From: Myxococcaceae bacterium
GTDB lineage: Bacteria; Myxococcota_A; Polyangia; Polyangiales; Ga0077539
Assembly: GCA_004297725.1 (NCBI GenBank)
Contig: SCUS01000193.1
Span: forward strand, 94,015 to 158,014
DNA length: 64,000 nucleotides
Direction of reading: 5' to 3'
Shown piece after piece: positions 24,546-32,763 of the stretch; the first letter of the stretch is position 1; each line of letters starts with the position of its first letter. The notes below the pieces were generated by a model that worked only from the letters and a program-made list of their open reading frames with translations, did not search any database and was not told the origin of the DNA. The position numbers and the translations under genes are program-made.

Positions 24546-25412
24546 TCAGCGGTCGGTGGCGGGGGAAGGCCTGCGCGCGCAGCGGAATCCGAGCTGCGGG
24601 ACGCGGTACGTGGGGACGTTCCAGCCGCGCACGGTCGGCGAGAGGAGGTCGACGGTGTCGGCGCCGAAGCTGGCCCCGCGGAAGGTGCGCTGTCGGCCCG
24701 TGAGGGGTCCGGTCGGGTCGACGGGTACACCGCCGGCGCTCGGGTAGCTCGCGAACCAGTCCTGCGTCCAGACCCAGACGTTGCCGACCATGTCGCGCAG
24801 CCCGCGGGCGTTGGCCGGGTGCTCCGACACCGGGCACACGCGGCCGTGTATGGCCGACGCGTCGCCGCTCCAGCAGAGCCGGGCCCCGGAGGCGTCGTCG
24901 CCCCACGGGTACCGCGTGGTGCCGCCGTTGGTGGCCGCGAATTCCCACTGCGCCTCGGTGGGAAGCGCCCCGCCCGCCATGCGGCAATAGGAGTCGGCCT
25001 CGCTCCAGGCGACGCAGTTCATGGGAGAGCTCTCGTGCCCTGGCGCGACGACGCCGCCGCCCTGGAAGGCGCAGCCGGGCATGGCGCTCAGGGTGGGCTC
25101 CGGGCAGCGCCCGGCCTCGACGCAGGCGGCGTAGACCGCGGCGGTGACGGGCGTCTCGTCGAGGCAGAACGAGTGGACCCGAACCCGGTGCGCCGGGGCC
25201 GACGATCCATCGGCGCCCACCCCGGTGGTGTCGTCGCTGCCCATGGTGAACTCGCCACCAGGGATCAGCGCCATGCCCGAGGGGCAGGTTCCGGTGGGGT
25301 CTACGACGAAGGGCGGTCCCGCGTCGGCGGGGGGCGCGTCGCCGTCGCAGGCCCCGGTGATGGAGAGGTAGGCGAGGGCGGTCCACCGCCACGTCCCTCG
25401 GGCTCGATTCAT
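24546..25412 (-). CDS. FGE/sulfatase-modifying-factor-fold lipoprotein
   Basis: 288 residues from the ATG at 25412. The signal MNRARGTWRWTALAYLSITGAC ends in a lipobox-like TGAC. The SUMF1/FGE fold is clear: MALIPGGEFTMGSDD, CLDETPVTAAVYAACVEAG, MNCVAWSEADSYCRMAGGALPTEAQWEFAATNGG, YPWGDD, MVGNVWVWTQDWF, RTFRGASF and LGFRCARR. The two catalytic copper-binding cysteines of true formylglycine-generating enzymes should lie after FRGASF. That stretch is GADTVDLLSPTVRG here, without cysteine, so sulfatase activation is unlikely. The many FGE-fold proteins of myxobacteria often serve as regulatory or binding domains. It follows the DUF504 gene on the same strand with 60 nt between them. Confidence 0.88.
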   Translation of the reverse strand: MNRARGTWRWTALAYLSITGACDGDAPPADAGPPFVVDPTGTCPSGMALIPGGEFTMGSDDTTGVGADGSSAPAHRVRVHSFCLDETPVTAAVYAACVEAGRCPEPTLSAMPGCAFQGGGVVAPGHESSPMNCVAWSEADSYCRMAGGALPTEAQWEFAATNGGTTRYPWGDDASGARLCWSGDASAIHGRVCPVSEHPANARGLRDMVGNVWVWTQDWFASYPSAGGVPVDPTGPLTGRQRTFRGASFGADTVDLLSPTVRGWNVPTYRVPQLGFRCARRPSPATDR

Positions 25413-25472
25413 CGGCTCACACGCTCTCAGCCGTCGCAGGGGGTCGTCAACGCGCAAGCGCCACCGCCGTGC

Positions 25473-26189
25473 TCAGAAGCCTTCGAAGCGCTGCACCACC
25501 CGCTGCCCGTGGGCGAGGAGCAGCCCGTCGCGGAAGTCGGTCTTCAGCCGTCGCCAGGCGTCCTGGAAGACCTCCACCAGGGCCTCGGGGTAGCGGTTGG
25601 CGAGCGGCGTCCCGGGAGGCAGCGGCGGAGGCTTCGGGGTCATGTCGGTGGCCGAGCGCTGGTAGCGCTGCGCCACGTGAGAGAGCAGCGCGTCGAGGGA
25701 GTCGTAGCCGTAGACCACCATCACGTGGGTGGCGTCGCCCATCCAGTCCATGGTGTAGCTGCGCCACTCGACGGTGAGCCGGGCGCCGCCCTCGGGGGTC
25801 GTGTGGACGATCACCTCCTCGATGAAGCCGGGGTAAGCCTCGGCCTCGCGGGTGAGCACCCAGGCCGGAGCGCCCGAGCGCAGGTGGTCGAGCAGCGCCT
25901 CTCGGCTCTCGAAGGGGCGCGGGGCCTCGCCGGAGCGAGGGTCGGGGCGCGCTGGATCGAGGCGGAGCGAGGCGACGAGGTCGAGCCCGGAGGCCCGATC
26001 CCAGACGAGGGTGTGGCCGCAGCGAAAGCGCTGGATACGGTGCCAGGGGATGTCCCCATCGGGCACGAAGCTGGTGAAGGGGATCTCGATGATCCCCTTC
26101 TCGCGGTCGTGGTAGCCGATGCTGAACCAGCGCTCGTCGTAGCCCTCATCCCAGTGGATGCGGTCGTAGATCTCCTTGCTGGTGCGCAT
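25473..26189 (-). CDS. DUF504 (UPF0248) domain protein
   Basis: 238 residues. The N-terminal 75 residues match DUF504: SKEIYDRIHWDEGYDERWFSIGYHD, KGIIEIPFTSFVPDGDIPWHRIQRF, then LVWDRASGLDLV. DUF504 is a small RNA-binding-like fold found alone or fused to RNA ligase/phosphoesterase domains in archaea and bacteria; its role is unproven. The rest (about 95-238) is unrecognised and includes VEWRSYTMDWMGDATHVMVVYGYDS and a helical end. It lies 9 nt downstream of the phospholipase D-type gene, so the two are almost surely cotranscribed. Confidence 0.8.
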   Translation of the reverse strand: MRTSKEIYDRIHWDEGYDERWFSIGYHDREKGIIEIPFTSFVPDGDIPWHRIQRFRCGHTLVWDRASGLDLVASLRLDPARPDPRSGEAPRPFESREALLDHLRSGAPAWVLTREAEAYPGFIEEVIVHTTPEGGARLTVEWRSYTMDWMGDATHVMVVYGYDSLDALLSHVAQRYQRSATDMTPKPPPLPPGTPLANRYPEALVEVFQDAWRRLKTDFRDGLLLAHGQRVVQRFEGF

Positions 26190-26198
26190 CGCTCTCTT

Positions 26199-27548
26199 CT
26201 ACAGCACCCGGCGCGAGACCAGGAGCAGCGTGCGCGGGTCGCGGTGCTGCACGCGCAGCCCGCGAAGGGAGCCGTCGACGTCGGCCATGGTGAAGCGCCG
26301 CGAGTGCGCGATGTCGACGTCGCGCACCCGGGCGAGCACGTCGCGGGCGAGCGGGGCGCTGTCGACCAGCACCACCAGCTCGAAGTCCTTGTCATCCTCC
26401 AGGCTGCGGTAGTTCAGGTTGGTCGAGCCGTGGATCGACCAGCGCTCATCGAAGACGGCCATCTTCAGGTGGGTGAAGTGGTTCTGGTACTCGAACACGT
26501 CGATGCCGCAGGCCAGGTAGCGCGCGTAGTGAAACTGCTGCGCGTCGTGCGCGAAGGCGTTGTCGTTCCAGGCGAGGGCGGGGAGCACGAGGGTGACGTC
26601 GAGGGCGGGGCGCGCGGTCTTCGCGGCCACCAGCGCGTCGGCGATGGCGGAGTGGTAGCAGTACGGGTTCTCGATGAAGATCGAGCGCTCGGCCGAGGCG
26701 ATGAGCCGGAGGTAGAGGTCTCGCACCGCGTTGGGCTCGCCGGTGGGCGCGCTCTCCACCACCGTCGCGGCGTCGAGCCGGATGCCGCGCGGCGGGAGCG
26801 ACGCGGACAGGGGCCGCGGGTCGAGCTCGAAGGGAGGGCCTCCGTCGAGGATCCAGCGGTCGCGGAAATGGTGGTTGATCGCCGCGACGACGGGGCCCTC
26901 GAAGCGGGTGAGGCTGTCGTGCCACTTCCACCACGGCTCGCGCGATCCCTCGACCTTCCAGGTGATGGCCTCGGCGTGGGCGTCCACCGCGGGGTCGAAG
27001 GGCGCGTGGTTCATGTACTGGGCGCCGATGTTGGCGCCGCCCGTGTACGCGACGCGGCGGTCGACGACGATGATCTTGCGGTGGTCGATGTGGAGGTCGT
27101 CGACGCTGATCGCGCCGCGGATCTGCGCGGCCAGCGAGCGCAGCCGCTCGTCGGCGTGGGGCAGGTCGGCGTCGTAGTCGATGTTGGTGTCGTAGACCTG
27201 CACCCCCGAGGTGGTGAGCCGCTCGCAGAGGGGCCCGACGTCCGTGGGGTCGTAGTCGACGTTGGGGTCCTGATCGATCATCTCCTTCTCGCCGGTGGAG
27301 AAGGGGTCGCCCATGGCGGTCTTCGCGCGGTTGAGCAGCACCCGCACGGTGACGCCGCGCGCCGCCTGGTCGCAGAGCACCGCCGCGACCTCCAGGCCCA
27401 CCGGGTCGCGGAAGAACAGGAACATCGACACGTGGATCTCCCGCTCCGCCGCCCGGAGGTCGGCCAGGAGCGACGGGAGGATCTCGTGGCCGTCGACCAG
27501 CATCGCCGCGTGGTGGCTGCCCGGGGGAGCGTCGTCTGCGTCCGACAT
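26199..27548 (-). CDS. Phospholipase D/cardiolipin synthase-type protein
   Basis: 449 residues with both HKD catalytic motifs of the phospholipase D superfamily: H156-R-K158-IIVV-D163 followed by YTGGANIG, and H360-L-K362-MAVF-D367 followed by SIHGSTNLNYRS. Two such half-sites make one active centre that cleaves or transfers phosphodiesters through a phosphohistidine. There is no signal peptide or membrane helix, unlike cardiolipin synthases with N-terminal anchors, so a soluble phosphatidyltransferase or nuclease-like activity is possible. The neighbouring DUF504 gene is coupled. Substrate unknown. Confidence 0.88.
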   Translation of the reverse strand: MSDADDAPPGSHHAAMLVDGHEILPSLLADLRAAEREIHVSMFLFFRDPVGLEVAAVLCDQAARGVTVRVLLNRAKTAMGDPFSTGEKEMIDQDPNVDYDPTDVGPLCERLTTSGVQVYDTNIDYDADLPHADERLRSLAAQIRGAISVDDLHIDHRKIIVVDRRVAYTGGANIGAQYMNHAPFDPAVDAHAEAITWKVEGSREPWWKWHDSLTRFEGPVVAAINHHFRDRWILDGGPPFELDPRPLSASLPPRGIRLDAATVVESAPTGEPNAVRDLYLRLIASAERSIFIENPYCYHSAIADALVAAKTARPALDVTLVLPALAWNDNAFAHDAQQFHYARYLACGIDVFEYQNHFTHLKMAVFDERWSIHGSTNLNYRSLEDDKDFELVVLVDSAPLARDVLARVRDVDIAHSRRFTMADVDGSLRGLRVQHRDPRTLLLVSRRVL

Positions 27549-27604
27549 CGCCGCTCTCTATAGTGACCTGATGGCGAATCGGTCCCCCTTGCGGGGCGCA
27601 GGGG

Positions 27605-27742
27605 TCACTCCCCCGCGCGAAACACGTACGTCACCGTCACCGTCGCCGCGCCGCCCGTGGGCGCCGGAAACACCAGCCCCCGCAGGGTGGGCCTCCATGC
27701 ACCGCCCCGCGCCCCGCAGCGCGTCGCCAGCACCCGCTGCGC
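27605..27742 (-). pseudogene. Decayed 3' fragment of an AgmX-like gene
   Basis: Positions 27605-27726 match the last about 120 bases of the intact gene at 32764-33276, with three substitutions and one inserted base (near 27690) that breaks the frame. After an internal deletion of about 130 bases, 27722-27742 match 33013-33033. The deletion joins two copies of a short CGTCG sequence. Both copies have the same orientation and both begin exactly at the stop codon. It encodes remnants of LRGLVFPAPTGGAATV and VLATR but no start. It is either a target-site remnant of an insertion or a leftover of a duplicated gene. Confidence 0.85.
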
Positions 27743-27771
27743 CACCTGCACTGACGGTTCACGAACTCTGT

Positions 27772-30309
27772 CTACGCCTCCGCCGCGTCGAGCTTCGCCG
27801 CGACCGCCCGGAGGATCGCGAGGTCGTCGTCGAGTCCGTTGGCGGTGAAGTCCCAGGCGCCGTCGTCGCTCAGTACGAAGTAGCGCACGGCCGCCTCCGC
27901 GAGCCGACGCTGCTCCCTGGGCGCGCCCGCCGTCCGTGCAAGGAGCGCGTTGCAGGCACGCTGCGCCGCGACGACCTGCGACAGGTCGATGGCGTCGTTG
28001 GTGACCGCGTCGAGGAAGAACCGCCGCACGTGGGCCTCGACCTCGGTCGCGAGGTTCTCCGCGGAGAGACTGTCCGTGAGCAGCGCCTCGAAGCGCGACG
28101 ACGCGCCATCCGGGACGCCCTCCAGCAGCGGCGGCGGCCGCGACGACTGCGCCGCTGGGTCGCGAGGGACGACGAATTCCCCGTCGAGGCGCGCGTTCGT
28201 GTGCCACGCGCTCCATGCGATCGAGTGGCGCGACGGCGCCTCGCCGTAGAGCGCTTCGATCTTCGCCCGCAGCGCCGCGACCTCCGCGCGACCTCCGCCG
28301 TCGACCAGGGCCTGCGCAATCACCTCGCGGCGCGTAGGGATGCGCAGGCCCTCCCACTCGGCGAGCCCCACCGCGCGCGACGAGGAGGTCTGCAGCCGTA
28401 GGTCGTGCAGGCAGACAGAGCGGAGCATCGTCTCGCTCCACGCCTCGTAGACCTCCCCGCCAGCGCGGAGCCGATGGAGCGCCTCGATGAGCGATAGACC
28501 ACACCCGCGAGAGGCCAGCATGGCGACGAGACCGTCGGTCGCACCTCGCACCGCGGCCGCTCCACCGGGCACGTCGCGCCGGAGGAGGCCGAAGGTGTCG
28601 CGCGCCGTCTCGACGAAGGGCGCGCGCTGCAAGAGGAGATCGAAGGCCAGCTGGGAGATCGAGCGGCGCGCCCCGGCCCGCGCCCGTATCTCGTCCGAAG
28701 TGAGCGGCCCGCCGGCCTCCTCCAGCATCGAGACGAGAAGCGCACGCTGTTGCATACGGTCGCCCTCGACGTGCGGGAGCGCGACGACCCCGCGCCCAAG
28801 GTATCGGACCGCTTCGCTGCGTCGCAGCAGCGACGACAGCGGCCACGGCCCGAACCACGCTGGGAGGTCCGGCTCCCGGCGCAGCGCCTCCGCGAGTTCG
28901 TGGCACGACCACTGCCGGTCGGGACCGTCCGCGGTCATGCGCGCGACGCAGCGGGAGGCGACGCGCTCCGTGCATGCCGCGAAGCCGTCGAGGAGTTCAG
29001 GCACCGTCACCAGTCCGCGGTCGACGAAGACGATCTCGTCGGGCCAGCGCCCCCGCCCGAACTGCCCCGCGAGCTCACCGACCGTCACCGGTCGCCCCGC
29101 CCCCTTCAACCAAAGAAGGATCTCCCGGGGACGTGTCCCGCCGTACCCCGCGATGCGCGTCGCGTCGTCGGGGTCGATCGCGAGGCGCTCGTTTGCCCGC
29201 TCACGGAGCGCCTCCGTCGCGACCCTGCCGAGCGGCCCTCCGTGCGCGTCGATCAGCGCGTCGACCGACTCCCTCGGCGACGGCCAGGCGGAGGCCACGA
29301 GGGCCTCGTCGAGGGCCTCCGCTGCGCGATCGAAGTCCTCCTGGAGGAAGCGCGCGAGGCACTCGCGTTCGCCGAGGCGAACGATCGCGTAGCGGCCGTC
29401 GAGGAAGCGGTCGTTGATCAGCGCGAACAGGGCGCGCTCGTCGCGAATCGGCGCGAGCCACGGGTCCAGCGCGGCGAGGTCGCCCAGCGCTCGGGCGCCG
29501 TCGGCGAGGTGCCCGGCGACGCGGGCGTCGAGGGCATCGATCCACCACCGCGCGGCGCCGATCGCGCGGAGGCCGCGCACCTCGATCTGTCGGGCTCGCT
29601 CGCGAGAGAAGCCAAGCATCTCGCCGACCTCCGCGAGCGTGGAGAGAGGCGCGCCGAAGCCGCTCCGGTGCTGGAGGACGATCCGGTCGACGCGATCGAT
29701 GGCGCCGAGCCGCGCCTGCCAGAGGGCCGCCATGTCCGCGTAGTCGTCGAGGGTCGGCGGCGAGAGCGGGGCGGGGTCCTCCTGCGCTGCCACCATCGTG
29801 AGCGCGGCGACCGCACCGAGGGTGTCGGCGATGCTCTTCCGACCGAGGTTCGGCGCCGCGCGAAGCTCCTCGACCGGCACCTCGAAGAGGGCGCCGAGGG
29901 TGGCGATTCCGTGGAGCGCGGCGAAGCTGGCCATCCGCGTTGGCAGGCCGTCCACCTCGCGGAGCGGGAGGGCGCGGCGGCGCTCGTCGAGCCCGGCGCC
30001 CACGCGGTCCCACGCCGGGCGCGCGGCCGAATCCGTGCTCCCGTCCGCGGAGCCGGGACCTGGGAGGAGCAGGAGCGCGGCGCGGGCCTCCTCCCAGCTC
30101 TGGCCCGTCACCGACTCGACCATCGCGCGGAGGTCCGCGATGCTGGTGCGGCCGAAGTTCTTCTCCGTGAGCAGCGCGGAGGGAGCGAGGGCCACGATGT
30201 CACGGAGCGTGGTGAGCTGTCGTCGTTCGATCAGGTTCCAGACCCGCGCCGAAAATGAGAGGCCGACCAGAGGCGAGTCGAGTGTTGGCTTCGGCGATTC
30301 ATCGCTCAT
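27772..30309 (-). CDS. Large DNA-binding protein with RNAP alpha-CTD-like and sigma region 4-like modules
   Basis: 845 residues from the ATG at 30309 (30339 is possible). Two helix-hairpin-helix modules like the RNA polymerase alpha C-terminal domain lie at about 14-68 (LTTLRDIVALAPSALLTEKNFGRTSIADL) and 116-172 (ATLGALFEVPVEELRAAPNLGRKSIADT). At about 205-255, TLAEVGEMLGFSRERARQIEVRGLRAI is a clear sigma-70 region-4 helix-turn-helix. The remaining 590 residues hold at least three winged-helix-like stretches (REILLWLKGAGRPVTVGELAGQF; LLVSMLEEAGGPLTSDEIRARAG; VIAQALVDGGGRAEVAALRAKI). No catalytic motif is seen. It could be an atypical transcription factor or a DNA-sensing scaffold. It is divergent from the dprA-like gene. 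Confidence 0.82.
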   Translation of the reverse strand: MSDESPKPTLDSPLVGLSFSARVWNLIERRQLTTLRDIVALAPSALLTEKNFGRTSIADLRAMVESVTGQSWEEARAALLLLPGPGSADGSTDSAARPAWDRVGAGLDERRRALPLREVDGLPTRMASFAALHGIATLGALFEVPVEELRAAPNLGRKSIADTLGAVAALTMVAAQEDPAPLSPPTLDDYADMAALWQARLGAIDRVDRIVLQHRSGFGAPLSTLAEVGEMLGFSRERARQIEVRGLRAIGAARWWIDALDARVAGHLADGARALGDLAALDPWLAPIRDERALFALINDRFLDGRYAIVRLGERECLARFLQEDFDRAAEALDEALVASAWPSPRESVDALIDAHGGPLGRVATEALRERANERLAIDPDDATRIAGYGGTRPREILLWLKGAGRPVTVGELAGQFGRGRWPDEIVFVDRGLVTVPELLDGFAACTERVASRCVARMTADGPDRQWSCHELAEALRREPDLPAWFGPWPLSSLLRRSEAVRYLGRGVVALPHVEGDRMQQRALLVSMLEEAGGPLTSDEIRARAGARRSISQLAFDLLLQRAPFVETARDTFGLLRRDVPGGAAAVRGATDGLVAMLASRGCGLSLIEALHRLRAGGEVYEAWSETMLRSVCLHDLRLQTSSSRAVGLAEWEGLRIPTRREVIAQALVDGGGRAEVAALRAKIEALYGEAPSRHSIAWSAWHTNARLDGEFVVPRDPAAQSSRPPPLLEGVPDGASSRFEALLTDSLSAENLATEVEAHVRRFFLDAVTNDAIDLSQVVAAQRACNALLARTAGAPREQRRLAEAAVRYFVLSDDGAWDFTANGLDDDLAILRAVAAKLDAAEA

Positions 30310-30564
30310 CGTGTCCGCGGACGCTACGGGACGGCGCATGGAGGAACCAGGGGGTGTTCTGGCGCAGGACGTTCGACCTGCGCGCAGCGCTGGAGGCCGG
30401 GCAGCGGCTCGACATGGCCTCGATTCGGGTGAAACCCGTCGGCGCAACGGAGACCCCACTCGTGTTGGGGGCGACGGCGGACCCGAGGCCGATGCCCGGC
30501 ACCTCCGGAGACGAGCGAGCCGACAGCGGCGTCGGAGTTCGCTACTCTCAAGGCCAGGTCCCCG

Positions 30565-31239
30565 ATGCACTCGTGCCCGCCGGAAGAACTCCTCGGTCCG
30601 CTCAACGACGTCGAGCGCCGGTTCGCGCCGCGGCTCTTCTGGTACGAGGGCGATGGCTCGCTGCTGCGCCGGGGAGCGCGGGTCTCCATCGTGGGCACGC
30701 GCGAGGTCAGCGAGCCGGGGCGGCAGCGCACCCGGCGGCTGGTGAGGTTCCTGGTGGAGCGCAGCGTGACGGTGGTCAGCGGGCTCGCCGCGGGCGTCGA
30801 CACCGCGGCGCACACCGCGACCCTCGCGCTTGGCGGGCGCACCATCGCGGTCATCGGAACCGGCCTGGACACGGCCTACCCCTCGGAGAACCGCGCGCTG
30901 CAGGAGCGCATCGCCCGCGAGCACCTGCTGGTCTCGCAGTTCGAGCCCGGCACGCCGGTGCGAAAGGGGCAATTCCCCCAGCGCAACCGCACCATGGCGC
31001 TGGTCTCCCACGCCACGATCATCATCGAGGCCGGCGACGGCAGCGGCACCCTCTCGCAGGCGTGGGAGGCGCTCCGGCTCGGTCGCCCGCTGTTCATCCT
31101 CCGCTCGCTGGCAGACGACCCGAAGCTGAAGTGGCCCGCCGAGGTGCTGGCCTACGGGGCCATCGTCCTGGCCGAGCCCGAGCAGCTGCTGCCCGCGCTC
31201 CCCGAGGGAGACGATGCTCTCGCCGACATCCTCTTCTGA
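30565..31239 (+). CDS. Minimal DprA/Smf-type Rossmann-fold protein
   Basis: 224 residues covering just the DprA core: SIVGTR (41-46), VVSGLAAGVDTAAHTATL (70-87), IAVIGTGLDTAYPSENR (94-110), SQFEPGT, FPQRNR (137-142) and IIEAGDGSGTLSQAWEAL (153-170). Both the SAM-like N-terminal domain and the winged-helix C-terminus of competence DprA are missing. DprA binds single-stranded DNA and loads RecA; related Smf/YAcAr-type domains in conflict systems are proposed to bind nucleotides. The gene overlaps the phosphoribosyltransferase gene by 26 nt, so they act as a pair. A competence role cannot be excluded, but the context argues for something else. Confidence 0.87.
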   Translation: MHSCPPEELLGPLNDVERRFAPRLFWYEGDGSLLRRGARVSIVGTREVSEPGRQRTRRLVRFLVERSVTVVSGLAAGVDTAAHTATLALGGRTIAVIGTGLDTAYPSENRALQERIAREHLLVSQFEPGTPVRKGQFPQRNRTMALVSHATIIIEAGDGSGTLSQAWEALRLGRPLFILRSLADDPKLKWPAEVLAYGAIVLAEPEQLLPALPEGDDALADILF

Positions 31240-31882
31240 GCTGCCGTTCGCGTCGCTCCTGGTCTACTCCACCCGCGGCGTGAGCGACGCCTCCCGGCGC
31301 TCGAGACGCGTCGCCATCGCCCTGAAGAAGAACGCGACCGCGTCCAGCTCGGCCCACGGGTTCATCGCGCTGACGCAGTACTTCGCCCTCCGCCTCGCCG
31401 AGGAGCTGCCGCGATCTCCCTTCCCGAGGTGGTTCGAGGACGCCGTGCTCGTGCCCGTGCCGAAGAGCGCTCCCTTGAAGCGCGGCACCCTCTGGACCCC
31501 CATGGAGCTCGCCACGCGCATGGTCGCGCTCGGCATGGGCCGCCAGGTGGTGCCGCTGCTCGAGCGCCACGTCGCGGTGCCGAAGTCCGCGTTCTGCGCG
31601 GTCGGTGAGCGGCCCGGGCCGAGGCAGCACTGCGACAGCCTGCGGGTGACCATGCCGCCTTCGCTCGGGGCCTCGCGGATCGTGCTGGTTGACGACGTCA
31701 TCACCCGTGGTGCGACGATGATGGGAGCCGCGATGAGGCTCCGCGCGTCGCTGTCATCCGTCGAGGTCGCGGGCTTCGCCGCGCTGCGCGCCATGAGCTT
31801 CGACGAGGTCGAATCGATGCTGTCACCCTGCGCAGGGATGATCTCCTTCGACGGTGACGACCGCATCGACCGGCGGCCCTGA
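31214..31882 (+). CDS. ComF-like phosphoribosyltransferase
   Basis: 222 residues. The PRPP-binding loop is exact: IVLVDDVITRGATM (156-169). The upstream strand VLVPVPKSAPLKRG (79-91) and KSAFCAVGERPGPRQHCDSL (124-143) resemble ComFC-type proteins, but there is no N-terminal zinc finger. The N-terminus instead reads LLVYSTRGVSDASRRSRRVAIALKKN, basic and perhaps nucleic-acid binding. It starts within the end of the dprA-like gene, behind GAGGGAG at 31204-31210. Fold members transfer or hydrolyse ribosyl phosphates; the acceptor here is unknown. Confidence 0.85.
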   Translation: MLSPTSSSELPFASLLVYSTRGVSDASRRSRRVAIALKKNATASSSAHGFIALTQYFALRLAEELPRSPFPRWFEDAVLVPVPKSAPLKRGTLWTPMELATRMVALGMGRQVVPLLERHVAVPKSAFCAVGERPGPRQHCDSLRVTMPPSLGASRIVLVDDVITRGATMMGAAMRLRASLSSVEVAGFAALRAMSFDEVESMLSPCAGMISFDGDDRIDRRP

Positions 31883-31989
31883 CCCTGCCAGCAGCGTCCT
31901 GGGCCCGCGCGCGGCGCTCGCCGGACATGACGGATTCGCTCTCCGTCTCCATCCCAGGCGGGCGAAGATCGCTGATGGAGGTGAAACCG

Positions 31990-32679
31990 ATGACGAAGGC
32001 GAAGGCAGGGACGACACGGCGGACCAAGGCCCCCCCGGCGAAGCAGAAGCGCGCCTCGACGTCGAAGCTGATCGTGGCGACGAAGCGCGCTTCGCTGGCC
32101 GCGAACACGGCGCGGCTCGGCGTGCTGACCCGGCTGATCCGACGGCGGCTGGCGACGGTGGTCGAGAGCTTCTACGACGTGGGCGAGGCGCTGCGGGAGA
32201 TCGCCGACCGGAAGCTCTACGCGGTGAGCGATCACGCGAGCTTCGCGGCCTGGGTCGAGGGCTCGAAGCTGATGTCCTCGGCGCAGGCCGAGAAGCTCCT
32301 CGCGATCGTGCGCCATGTGCCGCGCGAGGCGGCGCTGGCCGCCGGGCAGGAGCGCGCCTACGCGCTGGTGTTGCTCGCGGCGGCGACCCCGGAGCCTGAC
32401 TCCGCCGCAGAGCTGCTCGCGGGGGGCGTGGTCGACGGTCAGCCGGCGGCGAAGGCCTCCGTGCGGACGATCAAGGCCGCGGCCGCCGCCGAGCGGCAGA
32501 AGCGGCCGCAGAGCCCCGCGCAACGAGCGAAAGCGAAGGCCGACGCAGCGGTGGAGAAGGGCCTCCGGGCGCTGCTCCGCGCGGCGGGGCTGTCGGCGAA
32601 GACGCTGCACGTGGGCGCCGGCGAGGTGCGCGTGGTGCTGGCGCGGGCGCTGGTCGAGAAGGCACTCAGCGCGCGGTGA
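31990..32679 (+). CDS. Small basic helical protein, possible DNA-binding
   Basis: 229 residues from the ATG at 31990, chosen because GGAGGTG lies 6 nt upstream; ATGs at 31927 and 31975 are less well placed. A Lys/Arg-rich N-terminus (KAKAGTTRRTKAPPAKQKR) leads to a helical domain: VVESFYDVGEALREIADRKLYAVSDHASFAAWVEGSKLMSSAQAEKLLAIVRHV. This resembles domains of phage and plasmid proteins in which a short helix-turn-helix follows 'YxxxGEALRxIRDxxLY'. The C-terminal part is Ala/Arg-rich with a final alpha-beta segment (GAGEVRVVLARALVEKAL). It ends 1 nt before a strong hairpin. The function is unknown. Confidence 0.7.
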   Translation: MTKAKAGTTRRTKAPPAKQKRASTSKLIVATKRASLAANTARLGVLTRLIRRRLATVVESFYDVGEALREIADRKLYAVSDHASFAAWVEGSKLMSSAQAEKLLAIVRHVPREAALAAGQERAYALVLLAAATPEPDSAAELLAGGVVDGQPAAKASVRTIKAAAAAERQKRPQSPAQRAKAKADAAVEKGLRALLRAAGLSAKTLHVGAGEVRVVLARALVEKALSAR

Positions 32680-32680
32680 G

Positions 32681-32718
32681 CCCTACACGTGTGGTGCGCC
32701 CACCCTGAGCGTGTAGGG
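32681..32718. terminator. Hairpin between convergent genes, likely terminator
   Basis: CCCTACACG (32681-32689) pairs with CGTGTAGGG (32710-32718), and inside the loop GGTG pairs with CACC. The stem starts 1 nt after the stop codon of the basic protein gene and ends 45 nt before the stop of the convergent AgmX-like gene. No T-tract follows, so it may work as a factor-assisted or bidirectional terminator. Confidence 0.65.
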
Positions 32719-32763
32719 TTCGACAGCAGGGCCGGACAGGGCCCTCGGCATGACCTCGCGCGC

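Noticed and set aside
27554..27567. TCACTATAG-like sequence on the minus strand, resembling a T7 promoter core
   Set aside because: Only the last part of the T7 consensus is present and there is no phage RNA polymerase context.
30310..30564. Short plus-strand frame and a CGGGT-GAA-ACCCG palindrome between the divergent genes
   Set aside because: No ribosome binding site or domain for the frame; the palindrome arms are only 5 bp.
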